Assembly: GCF_024609765.1 (NCBI RefSeq)
Contig: NZ_JANFDG010000007.1
Location: 1-64,000 of the forward strand
Direction of reading: 5' to 3'
DNA: 64,000 nt
Source of the DNA: Shinella pollutisoli
GTDB taxonomy: Bacteria; Pseudomonadota; Alphaproteobacteria; Rhizobiales; Rhizobiaceae
Under the pieces are notes generated by a model that saw nothing but the letters and a program-made list of their open reading frames with translations, searched no databases and was not told where the DNA came from. Shown here in pieces: positions 18,029 through 26,547 of this stretch (its first letter is position 1; the number at the start of each line of letters is the position of its first letter). The translations under genes were made by a program, and so were the position numbers.

Positions 18029-18041
18029 CGCCCCGGCTCCA

Positions 18042-18074
18042 AGGGCGCGCCCGTCCCCCGGATGGGCGCGCCCT
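18042..18074 (+). terminator. Intra-operon hairpin between dctP and dctQ
   Basis: Perfect 11-bp arms AGGGCGCGCCC (18042-18052) and GGGCGCGCCCT (18064-18074) with an 11-base loop and no T run. It is likely an mRNA-stabilising or partial termination structure that favours dctP. Confidence 0.6.
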
Positions 18075-18156
18075 GTGCCGTTTCCGTAAGCAAGCCGTCC
18101 ACGAAACCGCAGATCCAAGCTCTGCTTGGCCCGCCTGGCCGAATGAGGAACCGTGT

Positions 18157-18666
18157 ATGAAGTTTACTACAATCGATCGATACGTCGGGATCTTCGGCTT
18201 CTGGTTCGGAAGGCTGCTGGACACGGTCATCGGCCTGCTGATCGCCGGCCTGCTCGCGGTCGTCTTCTCGCAGTTCATCGACCGGAACTTCTTTCCGTTC
18301 TGGCGGGACTCGCCGGAGGAATACGTCAAGATCGGGCTCACGTGGCTTTGCTTCATCGGGGTCGTCCGGGCGTTTTCCGCCAACGAGCATATACGCGTCA
18401 CGATCCTCCAGGATTCGCTGCCCCCGTGGCTGGTGGTGTGGATCGATACGTTCATAGACGCGCTCCTTCTGGTGCTGCTGCTGATCCTCACCGTGAAGTG
18501 CTGGCAGATGGTCCAGGCCGCGCAATATCAGATCGTGCTGGGGACGGACCTGTCCCTGGCTGTGCCGGCCAGCGGGATACTGGTGGGCATCGCGCTGATG
18601 GTGCCGCTCACGGCGTGGCGCATCGTGCGCCGGATCGTTCTTGGCTCCGCCGAGCAGGAGGGCTGA
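18157..18666 (+). CDS. dctQ: TRAP transporter small permease DctQ
   Basis: This 169-residue membrane protein shows four hydrophobic helices, and the SPEEYVKIGLTWLCFIGVVRAF segment between helices 1 and 2 is characteristic of the DctQ family (shared EE..R pattern). It forms the small membrane subunit with DctM. The GAGGA upstream of the ATG at 18157 is a usable ribosome-binding site. The stop lies two bases before the DctM start. Confidence 0.88.
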   Translation: MKFTTIDRYVGIFGFWFGRLLDTVIGLLIAGLLAVVFSQFIDRNFFPFWRDSPEEYVKIGLTWLCFIGVVRAFSANEHIRVTILQDSLPPWLVVWIDTFIDALLLVLLLILTVKCWQMVQAAQYQIVLGTDLSLAVPASGILVGIALMVPLTAWRIVRRIVLGSAEQEG

Positions 18667-18668
18667 GG

Positions 18669-19943
18669 ATGTCGTCCCTGTTCATCATCTTCCTCGTGCT
18701 GCTGTTCATCGGCACGGAGATCGGCTTTGCGATGATCATCGCCGCCTGGCTCGGGATCGAGCTCAAGACCGATCGCTTCGTCGACATGGTCATGCTGCCC
18801 AACTCGATGCTGGGCGGGATCGGCCTTTACGCGCTGGTGCAGATTCCTCTCTTCATCCTCGCCGGCGAGATCATGAACCGCGGCGGCATAACGCGGCATC
18901 TCATCAATTTCGCCTCCGTGTGGGTCGGCCGCGGGCGCGGCAGCCTGGGGCAGGTCTCCGTCGGCGCGAACCTCATGATGGGCGGCATCTCCGGCTCGGC
19001 GGTAGCCGACGCGGTCGCCATCGGCAAGGCGATGATCCCGGAGATGGAGGCCAAGGGCTACGGCAAGACCTATCCGAGCGCGATCGTCGCCGCGGGTGCG
19101 CTTGTCGCCCCCATTCTCCCGCCCTCCATTCCGATGGTGATCTATGCGCAGATGGCCAACGTGTCCGTGGCCAAGATGTTCATGTCCGGCCTGCTTCCGG
19201 GGTTGATCCTCGCGGTCGGGTTCATGACGATCGCCGCGGTGATCGGCCGGCGACGAAACCTGCCGGCCGGCGAAAGGGTCGGATGGGCGGAGAAGGTGCA
19301 GGTGTCGCTCAATGCCGGCTGGGCCATCCTGATGCCGGTCATCATCCTGGTGGGGATCCGGCTCGGCTACATGACGGACACCGAGATCGCGGCGGTCGCC
19401 GTCGTGTATGCCCTCCTGGTCAGCTTCTTCGTCTACCGGTCGATCGCGATAGCGGACCTGCCGGCTCTGTTCGCCTCCGCCGGACGCTCGAGCGCCGTGA
19501 TCCTCTTCCTCCTCGCCGCCGCCGCGCCGTTTTCGTGGCTGGTCGCGGAAAGCCAGGTCGCCGACCATGTCGTGGACGCCATCCACAGCATCTCGACCAA
19601 TCCGATCGTTGTCCTCATCATCGTCAACGTCTTCCTGCTGATCGTCGGGCTGGTGCTGGAGCCGCTGCCGGCAATGGTCATATTCCTGCCGGCGCTGATC
19701 CCGATTGGGCACGAGCTCGGCATCGATCCCGTCCACTTCGGCGCGACCGTCGTCATCAACCTGATGATCGGCCTGATCACGCCGCCGGTCGGCCTGCTGC
19801 TTTTCGTGGTGTCCAGCATATCGCGCGTGCCGTTCGTGAGCATCGCGCGGGAAATAATGCCGTTCCTCCTCTGGGCGCTGGTGCTTCTCGTCCTGACCAT
19901 TCTCTTTCCGCCGCTCACGCTGCTGTTCACGTCCGGCATGTGA
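18669..19943 (+). CDS. dctM: TRAP transporter large permease DctM
   Basis: This 424-residue polytopic permease is the ion-coupled translocation subunit. Around twelve hydrophobic segments are visible, with the typical blocks PLFILAGEIMNRGG, GGISGSAVADAVAIG, and ILPPSIPMVIYA in the middle, and NLMIGLITPPVGLLLFV near the end. It follows dctQ by two bases with GGAGGGCTGAGG as its site. It ends the sugar-acid locus; a GC-rich hairpin lies 17 bases beyond the stop. Confidence 0.9.
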   Translation: MSSLFIIFLVLLFIGTEIGFAMIIAAWLGIELKTDRFVDMVMLPNSMLGGIGLYALVQIPLFILAGEIMNRGGITRHLINFASVWVGRGRGSLGQVSVGANLMMGGISGSAVADAVAIGKAMIPEMEAKGYGKTYPSAIVAAGALVAPILPPSIPMVIYAQMANVSVAKMFMSGLLPGLILAVGFMTIAAVIGRRRNLPAGERVGWAEKVQVSLNAGWAILMPVIILVGIRLGYMTDTEIAAVAVVYALLVSFFVYRSIAIADLPALFASAGRSSAVILFLLAAAAPFSWLVAESQVADHVVDAIHSISTNPIVVLIIVNVFLLIVGLVLEPLPAMVIFLPALIPIGHELGIDPVHFGATVVINLMIGLITPPVGLLLFVVSSISRVPFVSIAREIMPFLLWALVLLVLTILFPPLTLLFTSGM

Positions 19944-19959
19944 CGGTGCCTGCATGCCT

Positions 19960-19998
19960 GCCGGCCGTTCCCGCGAGTTCGCGGGAGCGGCCGCCGGC
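19960..19998 (+). terminator. Hairpin after dctM, probable operon terminator
   Basis: CCGTTCCCGCGA pairs with TCGCGGGAGCGG across a GT turn (one G-T wobble), and outer GCCGG/CCGGC bases extend it to 19960-19998. No T run follows, so termination may be partial or Rho-assisted. Confidence 0.5.
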
Positions 19999-20319
19999 AG
20001 CATGAAACCGGTCCCGACGGTATCCCGGTTTCTCCGGCGAGCAGTGGCGACTCCGACACCTCGTTCGGCGCAACAGGCCGCTCAAACCTACGATACCGAA
20101 AGCACTCCGTGCATCACGCGCAATTCGTGGGCGGCGATCCCTTCGGCACGATCGGGGCCACCATGCCGCTTCCTCTTCTCGTCGTGACAGCACATGAGAA
20201 TGAATGGATGCGTGCTAGCCGCCGATAAGCTATTCCTCGCATTGCCATGGCGCGGACGGCTTTTCCCGCGCTCCCTCCTTGCCTCATCCCGCACGGAATG
20301 AAGTTGCGGGTCACGCTAT

Positions 20320-20355
20320 TTTGTGCGTATATTGAAATTTGTTCGTATTCCGCAC
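20320..20355. promoter_or_regulatory. 36-bp IclR-type operator, copy A (before the IclR gene)
   Basis: The element begins TTTGTGCG, has TGAAATTTGTT in its centre and ends CGCAC. It aligns base for base in length with the elements at 28707-28742 and 35344-35379. It ends 11 bases before the IclR start, so autoregulation is likely. Confidence 0.75.
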
Positions 20356-20366
20356 GGAAATGCATC

Positions 20367-21128
20367 ATGGCCATCAAGGAAACTGATTATCTCGGCGGGC
20401 TGGCGAAGGGCCTCAGCGTCATCGAGGCGTTCACCGCCGAGACGGAGCGCATGTCGATCAGCGACGCGTCGCAGATCACCGGGCTCGACCGGGCGACCGC
20501 GCGCCGCTGCCTCCTGACGCTGCACACGCTCGGCTACGCCAATTACGACGGCAAGTATTTCAGCCTGACGCCGCGCGTTCTGCGCCTCGGCACCGGGTGT
20601 CTCGCCACCATGCCGCTGCCGCGCATCGTCCAGCCCTGGCTGGACACGCTCTCCGCCGAGATCGGCCAGAGCGTCTCGGTGTCGATCCTCGACGGCTGGG
20701 ATATCGTCTACGTGGCGCGTTCGGCCCAGCAGAGGGTCATGTCGATCAGCCTGATGCCCGGCAGCCGCCTGCCGGCCTATTGCACCTCGATGGGCCGGGT
20801 GATTCTCGCCTCGCTGCCGGAGGAGGAGGCGCGTGCCATCCTCGCCATGCGCCCGCTGGAGCAGCGCACCCGCATGACCCGCACCGATATCGAGGACATC
20901 GTGGCGGAGCTGAGGGCGGTGAAGGCGCAAGGCTATGCCATCATCGACCAGGAGGTCGAGATCGGCCTGCGCTCCATCGCCGTGCCGATCCTCAACGCCC
21001 GCGGCCAGACCGTCGCGGCGCTCAATACCGGCGTCGCCGCCCTCCATGCCGATCCGGCGGAGCTGCGCACCCAGTATCTCGAACCGCTGCTGGCGCTGCA
21101 GAAGAACGTCCGGCCGCTCCTGAAATAG
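20367..21128 (+). CDS. IclR-family regulator (PcaR/PobR type)
   Basis: This 253-residue regulator has an N-terminal winged helix (ISDASQITGLDRATARRCL, about residues 32-50) and a C-terminal effector domain with GSRLPAYCTSMGRVILA, the hallmark of the PcaR/PcaU/PobR branch that senses 3-oxoadipate-pathway compounds. The ATG at 20367 (MAIKETDYLGGLAKG) matches the usual N-terminus; the longer frame upstream runs through the operator. The 36-bp element before it recurs at two other promoters of the aromatic locus, which makes this protein the obvious local regulator. Confidence 0.88.
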   Translation: MAIKETDYLGGLAKGLSVIEAFTAETERMSISDASQITGLDRATARRCLLTLHTLGYANYDGKYFSLTPRVLRLGTGCLATMPLPRIVQPWLDTLSAEIGQSVSVSILDGWDIVYVARSAQQRVMSISLMPGSRLPAYCTSMGRVILASLPEEEARAILAMRPLEQRTRMTRTDIEDIVAELRAVKAQGYAIIDQEVEIGLRSIAVPILNARGQTVAALNTGVAALHADPAELRTQYLEPLLALQKNVRPLLK

Positions 21129-21146
21129 CGGCCGGCCGGGCTTTCC

Positions 21147-22901
21147 TCATCGGCCGAGGACGGCGCGGAGCACGCGCGTGAGCTCGGCAGCGGGATCGGC
21201 GCCGAGCCCGGCGCTGCGCCAGGCCACGTGATGGTCGGGCCGCACCAGCACGCAGCCGGCATCCGTAACCTCCCGCAGCTCCGCCCATTCCCCGCCGTGA
21301 TCCTCGTAGTCCCGGCGCGGGCCGATGACGTGGGTGCGGACGTTGATCCCGAGCGCGTCTCCCACCGCTTCGGCCGCCGCCACCCAGGCCTCGCCGCCGA
21401 TGCCGGTGAGCAGCGTGAACCGGCCCCGGCCGGTGAGGTCGAGGGTCGAGTGCCTGGCGCCGGCGCGGTCGTAGACCCAGGCATGCGGCAGGCGCGCGCC
21501 CGGCCATGTGGTCGGCGCATAGTGCAGCTCCGCGTCCTGCGGATAGGCCGGCTCCGGCTCGCCGACGGTGACGGCCGCGCCGGACGCGTAGCGCTGGTTC
21601 ATCTCGACGCCGTGGCAATCGAACTCGTATTTCTTGAAGGCGATCGCCTTGCGCAGCGCCTCGCGCTGCCGCTCGGCGGCGGGCGTGGCGTCGCAGCGCT
21701 GGTCCATGTTGCGCTGGATCTTGTCGTGGTCGACGCCGCCGTCCATGCCGAGCGCCTCGAAGATCGGCCCGAACTCGCCAATCGACTTGTTGGCGCGGGT
21801 GACGATCTGGCGGGCGACCGGCACGCGCTCCTCGCTGTAGCTGTCGAGCAGCGTCGGCGACGCCTCGCCCTTCACCACCATGGCGAGCTTCCAGGCGAGG
21901 TTGAAGGCGTCCTGGATCGAGGTGTTGGAACCGAGGCCGTTCGAGGGCGGATGCCGGTGCGCCGCGTCGCCCATGATGAAGACGCGGCCCTCCTGCATGT
22001 TCGTCGCGAACATGTTGTTGACCGTCCAGGTGTTGGCCGAGAGCAGCTCGATCTCCAGCTCCGGATCGCCGACGAGCTGGCGCGCGACGTTCGTCGCCAT
22101 CGCCGCATCCACCACCGGCGCCGGCTGGCCGATGTCGTAGCCCCAGACGATCAGCCATTCGTTCCACGGCCGCACCATGCGCACCAGGCCCATGCCGATG
22201 CCGCCGACGTCGGCGCCGGGCTGCATCACCCAGTAGAGCACCGAGGGGCGGTGGGCGACGTGGCGCGAGAGATCGGCCCGGAACAGGATGTTCATCGAGC
22301 CGCCGACGCCCATGCGGCCCTCGAAGGGCAGGCCCGCCTGCTGGGCGACCAGCGAATTGGCGCCGTCGGCGCCCACAAGATATCTTGCCCGGATGGTGAA
22401 GTCCTTGCCCGTCAGCCGGTCGCGACAGGTCGCCGTCACGCCGTCGTCGTCCTGCGCGAAGGACAGGAACTCGGTGCTCATGCGCGCCTGAGTGCCGCGC
22501 GTGCACGCAGTCTTGAACAGGAGCGGCTCCATGAAGGTCTGCGGCAGGTCGTTCATGTGACAGGGCGAGGAGAGCTGGTGCTCGGCGCGCGACATGGGGT
22601 GGGTACCCCAGCTCTTCATCCGGCCGAGCTCCTCGCCCGCCAGGCTGACGCAGAAGACGTTCTCGCCCATCAGGTCCTGCCCGGTGGCGAACATGTAGGC
22701 CTCGTCCTCGACGTCCCGGCCGAGGTCGCGCAGCACCTCCATGCAGCGCTGGTTGGTGATGTGCGCGCGCGGCGTGTTGGCGAGCCAGCGGTAGCGGTTG
22801 ACGATCAGGTTGTCGACGCCGTAGCTCGACAGGAGCGCGGCGGTCGCCGTGCCCGCCGGCCCGGTGCCGATGATCAGGACGTCGGTGGTGATGTCTGCCA
22901 A
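21147..22901 (-). CDS. FAD-dependent aromatic monooxygenase (phenol hydroxylase/TfdB type)
   Basis: This 584-residue group A flavin monooxygenase hydroxylates a phenolic ring with NAD(P)H and oxygen. It shows the dinucleotide motif GTGPAG (residues 12-17), the ADGANS segment, and the second FAD motif GRVFIMGDAAHRHPPSNGLG, then a C-terminal thioredoxin-like domain. It resembles 2,4-dichlorophenol 6-monooxygenase and similar phenol hydroxylases. It lies at the end of the ABC-transporter operon after maleylacetate reductase, so its product is probably hydroxyquinol or a precursor. The exact substrate is not determined. Confidence 0.87.
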   Translation of the reverse strand: MADITTDVLIIGTGPAGTATAALLSSYGVDNLIVNRYRWLANTPRAHITNQRCMEVLRDLGRDVEDEAYMFATGQDLMGENVFCVSLAGEELGRMKSWGTHPMSRAEHQLSSPCHMNDLPQTFMEPLLFKTACTRGTQARMSTEFLSFAQDDDGVTATCRDRLTGKDFTIRARYLVGADGANSLVAQQAGLPFEGRMGVGGSMNILFRADLSRHVAHRPSVLYWVMQPGADVGGIGMGLVRMVRPWNEWLIVWGYDIGQPAPVVDAAMATNVARQLVGDPELEIELLSANTWTVNNMFATNMQEGRVFIMGDAAHRHPPSNGLGSNTSIQDAFNLAWKLAMVVKGEASPTLLDSYSEERVPVARQIVTRANKSIGEFGPIFEALGMDGGVDHDKIQRNMDQRCDATPAAERQREALRKAIAFKKYEFDCHGVEMNQRYASGAAVTVGEPEPAYPQDAELHYAPTTWPGARLPHAWVYDRAGARHSTLDLTGRGRFTLLTGIGGEAWVAAAEAVGDALGINVRTHVIGPRRDYEDHGGEWAELREVTDAGCVLVRPDHHVAWRSAGLGADPAAELTRVLRAVLGR

Positions 22902-22924
22902 TGTATCCTCCCGTTTTTTTGCGT

Positions 22925-23962
22925 TCAGCCGGCCGCGGGCGGGCGGCCGTGGAATGCGTCGTCGAGCAGGCGCCGGATAGCGGCGCGCTCCAGCGGGCGC
23001 GGATTGGGATAGGGGCTCGCGACGGCGATATCGGCGGCCCTCTCCAGCCCGTCCTCCGGCATGCCGATCTCCTTCAGCGAAAGCGGCGCACTCAGCGATT
23101 TCGAAAGCACGTGGAGGCCCATGGCGGCATCGTCCGCGCCGAGCGCCCGGGCGATGCGCGCCATGGCGCCGGGGGCGGCCGCCGCGTTGTAGGCGGTGGC
23201 GTGCGGCAGCACGACCGCGTGGGTCTCCGCATGCGGTAGGTTGAAGGTGCCGCCGAGCACGTGGCAGAGCTTGTGATGCAGCGCCATGGCGGCGCTGCCG
23301 AGCACGGCGCCGCAGAGCCAGGCACCGTAAAGCGCCTCGTCGTGGCCCGCGCGGCCTTTCGGCAGGGCCGCGGCCAGCGCGCGGATGCCGTCTTCTGCCA
23401 TCAGCGTGACGATGGGATTGCCGTCCGCCGCATAGAGCGCCTCGACCGCATGCGCGATCGCGTTGAGGCCGCTGGTCGCGGCGAAGGCGTCCGGCAGCGT
23501 GGCGAGGAGGTCGGGATCGTAGATCACCGTCTCCGGCCGGATGGCGGGATCGCGCCTCGTCGTCTTCAGCCCGCCCTCGGTCTCGCCGAGGATGTCGGTC
23601 ATCTCCGATCCGGCATAGCTGGTCGGGATGGCGAGCTGGTCGAGATCGGTGCGCAGCGCGATCGCCTTGCCGAGCCCGGTCGAGGAGCCGCCGCCGAGCG
23701 ACACGATCCCGTCGACGCCGTTGTCGCGGACGAAGGCGACGGCCGTCTCGGTGACGTCGACCGGCGTGTGCATCACCGCGTGCGGATAGGCGAGGCCGCC
23801 GATCGCGCGGGCGAGATCCTCGCAGGCGTCCGCCTGCTGCGCCGTCGCGATGACGATCGGCCGCGTCATGCCGAGGCGCTCCGCCTCGGCCCGGGCCTGC
23901 GTGATGCGGCCGTGGCCGAACACGACGCGCGTCGGCACGGGCATGTAGATGAAAGGCTTCAC
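22925..23962 (-). CDS. Maleylacetate reductase
   Basis: This 345-residue iron-alcohol-dehydrogenase-family enzyme reduces maleylacetate to 3-oxoadipate with NAD(P)H. It shows GGGSSTGLGKAIAL for nucleotide binding, the TSYAGSEMT block, and MALHHKLCHVLGG with the downstream HAETHAVVLPH, as in GraC and TfdF. The GTG at 23962 follows AGAGGGGAG and overlaps the LivM stop as GTGA, so the enzyme is translated directly behind a transporter subunit. It is the step between ring cleavage (hydroxyquinol dioxygenase) and the CoA-transferase. Confidence 0.9.
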   Translation of the reverse strand: MKPFIYMPVPTRVVFGHGRITQARAEAERLGMTRPIVIATAQQADACEDLARAIGGLAYPHAVMHTPVDVTETAVAFVRDNGVDGIVSLGGGSSTGLGKAIALRTDLDQLAIPTSYAGSEMTDILGETEGGLKTTRRDPAIRPETVIYDPDLLATLPDAFAATSGLNAIAHAVEALYAADGNPIVTLMAEDGIRALAAALPKGRAGHDEALYGAWLCGAVLGSAAMALHHKLCHVLGGTFNLPHAETHAVVLPHATAYNAAAAPGAMARIARALGADDAAMGLHVLSKSLSAPLSLKEIGMPEDGLERAADIAVASPYPNPRPLERAAIRRLLDDAFHGRPPAAG

Positions 23963-24975
23963 GGCTTCTCCCCTCTCGTCTCGACGCGGTATCCGACCGG
24001 GAACAGCGACAGGCCCCGGCGCCCGGCGATCAGACCCCATATGCCCTGCGGCGACAGCATCATCACGGCGATGGCGAGCGCGCCGAGGATCATCAGGTAG
24101 ACGGAGCCGAGATCGGCGAGGAACTCGCGCAGCACGAAGAACAGGATCGTGCCGATGATCGGCCCCTCGATGGTGCCGATGCCGCCGATCACCACCATGA
24201 AGATGACGAGCACGGTCCAGTCGTTGACGGAGAAGGCCGCGTCCGGGGCGATGCGCAGCTTCTGCAGGAAGATCAGCGCGCCGACCATCGCGGTCGCGGC
24301 GGCAACGCAGACATAGACGGCGAGCTTGATGCGCGGGATGGCGATGCCGAGGCTGGAGGAGGCCGTCTCGTTGTCGCGGATCGCCGTCAGCGCCAGGCCG
24401 ATGCGCGAGCGCAGGAGCAGGTAGACGAAGGCGACCGATCCGGCGCCGAGCGCCAGCGCCGCCCAGTAGATCAGGGATTCCCGCATCGCCTTGGACGAGG
24501 CCATGTCCCGCATGATGGCGACCGGCAGGCTGGAGCCGGAGCCGCCGCCGAGCGAGGACATCTGCGCGAAGCCGAGGCGGAAGACCTCTGCCACGACCCA
24601 GGTGCCGATGGCGAAATAGGCCCCGTTCAGCCGGAACACCAGCTTGGCGACGGGAATGGAGACGAGCGCCGCGGCAAGGCCCGCCAGCGGGATGGCGACC
24701 AGCGGGTTCCAGCCGAGATAGAGCGCGATGGTGAAGAGCATGTAGCCGCCGAAGCCGACATAGGCCTGCTGGCCGACGGAGACGAGGCCGGTATAGCCGG
24801 CAAGCAGGTTCCACAGGCTCGCCAGCGCCAGGTAGATCATCATCTCGCCGATGAGGCGCAGCGTCGCCGTCGACCCCCACCACGGGGCCGCGGCCAGGAC
24901 GACGACGAGAAGGACGGACAGCGCAAGCGCGAAGCGGCTGAGCCCCGTGGCGCGCGTGACGTGGAACCGGTTCAT
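23959..24975 (-). CDS. livM: Branched-chain-type ABC permease LivM (aromatic locus)
   Basis: This 338-residue inner-membrane permease has about nine hydrophobic segments and the LivM family blocks SLWNLLAGYTGLVSVGQQAYVG and RSRIGLALTAIRDNETASSSLGI. The ATG at 24975 overlaps the LivH stop as ATGA. Located among ring-cleavage genes, it likely carries an aromatic acid or phenol rather than amino acids, as several HAAT transporters do. The gene name marks the family, not a proven substrate. Confidence 0.88.
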   Translation of the reverse strand: MNRFHVTRATGLSRFALALSVLLVVVLAAAPWWGSTATLRLIGEMMIYLALASLWNLLAGYTGLVSVGQQAYVGFGGYMLFTIALYLGWNPLVAIPLAGLAAALVSIPVAKLVFRLNGAYFAIGTWVVAEVFRLGFAQMSSLGGGSGSSLPVAIMRDMASSKAMRESLIYWAALALGAGSVAFVYLLLRSRIGLALTAIRDNETASSSLGIAIPRIKLAVYVCVAAATAMVGALIFLQKLRIAPDAAFSVNDWTVLVIFMVVIGGIGTIEGPIIGTILFFVLREFLADLGSVYLMILGALAIAVMMLSPQGIWGLIAGRRGLSLFPVGYRVETRGEKP

Positions 24976-25838
24976 GCGACCCCCTTCGGGAACAGGCCCT
25001 GCGGCCTGACCGCCAGGATGAGGAGGAAAACGATGTGTCCGGCGAGCAGCTGCCAGCCGGGATCGATCTGGGCGCCGACGGCCTGGGCCACGCCCAGGAT
25101 GACGCCGCCGGCGAGCGTGCCCCAGAGATTGCCGAGGCCGCCGATGATCACCGCCTCGAAGCCGAAGATCAGCCGGCCCGGCCCCATGAACGGGTCGAAA
25201 TTGGAGCGGATGGCGAGCAGCACGCCGGCGATCGCCACGACGACCATGCTGAGCGCCATGGCGGCGGCATAGACGGTGCGGTTGTTGAGGCCCATCAGCT
25301 GCGAGACCTCCGGATCGTCGGACACCGCGCGGAAGGAGCGCCCCATCGGGCTGTGATAGAAGAGGTATTGCAGGCCCCAGACCACCGCGACCGCGCAGGC
25401 GAAGGTGAGAAGCGGCACATAGCCGATGTCGAGGCCCGGCATCAGGCTGAAGCTGCTGATCTCGATTGCGCCCGCATTGAGCCTGCGGCTGTCGGCGCTG
25501 AAGGTTTCGAGCAGGAAGTTCTGGATGATGATCGACAGGCCGAAGGTCACGAGCAGCGGCGGCAGGATGCCCTTGTCCAGCGTGCGGTTGAGGACGGCGA
25601 GCTGCAGCCCGTAGCCGAACAGCGCGGAAAGCGGCAGCACGACGACGAGGCTCGCCAGCGGATGCAGGCCGGTGAGCTGGATCACCGTATAGGCGAGATA
25701 GGCGGCGGCGATGATCAGGTCGCCATGGGCGATGTTGACGAGGCGCATGACGCCGAAGATCAGCGACAGGCCGGTGGCGAAGAGCGCGTAGAGGCCGCCC
25801 ACCAGAATGCCCTGGACTATGATGTTGATCCATTCCAT
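24972..25838 (-). CDS. livH: Branched-chain-type ABC permease LivH (aromatic locus)
   Basis: This is a 288-residue inner-membrane permease with the LivH pattern: QGILVGGLYALFATGLSLIFG at the N-terminus, MRLVNIAHGDLII, and GRSFRAVSDDPEVSQLMGLN in the middle. It pairs with LivM to form the channel. The ATG at 25838 is four bases past the LivF stop. Confidence 0.88.
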   Translation of the reverse strand: MEWINIIVQGILVGGLYALFATGLSLIFGVMRLVNIAHGDLIIAAAYLAYTVIQLTGLHPLASLVVVLPLSALFGYGLQLAVLNRTLDKGILPPLLVTFGLSIIIQNFLLETFSADSRRLNAGAIEISSFSLMPGLDIGYVPLLTFACAVAVVWGLQYLFYHSPMGRSFRAVSDDPEVSQLMGLNNRTVYAAAMALSMVVVAIAGVLLAIRSNFDPFMGPGRLIFGFEAVIIGGLGNLWGTLAGGVILGVAQAVGAQIDPGWQLLAGHIVFLLILAVRPQGLFPKGVA

Positions 25839-25842
25839 CCCG

Positions 25843-26547
25843 TCAGGTCCCGAAATAGGCGTTGGTGATCTCTTCGCGGCCGAAGGCGTCCGGCCTGCCC
25901 TCCAGCTTCACCTTGCCCTCCAGCATGCACATGAAGCGGTCGGCGACGCCGAGCGCCCGGCTGACGTCCTGCTCGACGAGGATGACGGAGAGGCCGTTTC
26001 CGGCGATCTTCGGCAGGAGGTCGTAGATGTCCTTGATGACGACCGGCGCAAGCCCGAGGCTCAGCTCGTCGAGCAGCAGGATATCCGGATTGGACATCAG
26101 CCCCCGCCCGATCGCTACCATCTGCTGCTGGCCGCCGGACAGCAGGGTGGACGGGGATTTCCGCTTCTCCTTCAGGATCGGGAACAGGTCGTAGATCGCT
26201 TCCAGGGACCAGGCGCCCGGGCGGGCGACCTTGCCGCCGAGAAGCAGGTTCTCCTCGACGCTGAGCGAGGGAAAGAGCCGCCGGCCCTCCGGCACCAGCG
26301 CGATGCCCCGCGCGGTGATCTCGAAGGCGGGCACGGGGATGAGGTCCTCGCCCTTGAAGCGGATCGTGCCCGTGCGGTTCTTCACGAGGCCGGTCAGGCA
26401 TTTGAGCAGCGTGCTCTTGCCCGCGCCGTTGGCGCCGATCAGCGCGAGCAGCTCGCCGCGGGCGAGCGTCAGGTCGACGTCGAACAGCGCCTGCGCATCG
26501 CCGTAGAAGGCGTTCAGTCTCTCGACGGTGAGGAGCGGTTCAGACAT
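25843..26547 (-). CDS. livF: Branched-chain-type ABC ATPase LivF (aromatic locus)
   Basis: This 234-residue ATPase is of normal LivF length. Walker A is GANGAGKST (38-46), the signature region is STLLSGGQQQMVAIGR, and Walker B is ILLLDELSLGL, where the usual P is replaced as is common in LivF. Its start overlaps the LivG stop by eight bases. Confidence 0.9.
   Translation of the reverse strand: MSEPLLTVERLNAFYGDAQALFDVDLTLARGELLALIGANGAGKSTLLKCLTGLVKNRTGTIRFKGEDLIPVPAFEITARGIALVPEGRRLFPSLSVEENLLLGGKVARPGAWSLEAIYDLFPILKEKRKSPSTLLSGGQQQMVAIGRGLMSNPDILLLDELSLGLAPVVIKDIYDLLPKIAGNGLSVILVEQDVSRALGVADRFMCMLEGKVKLEGRPDAFGREEITNAYFGT

Larger units (their letters stand above)
19944..20366. other. Intergenic region between TRAP operon and IclR gene
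   Basis: This 423-base gap has the operon-end hairpin at its left and the IclR operator at its right. Between them (about 20000-20319) short frames exist on both strands but none looks like a protein. Confidence 0.45.
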
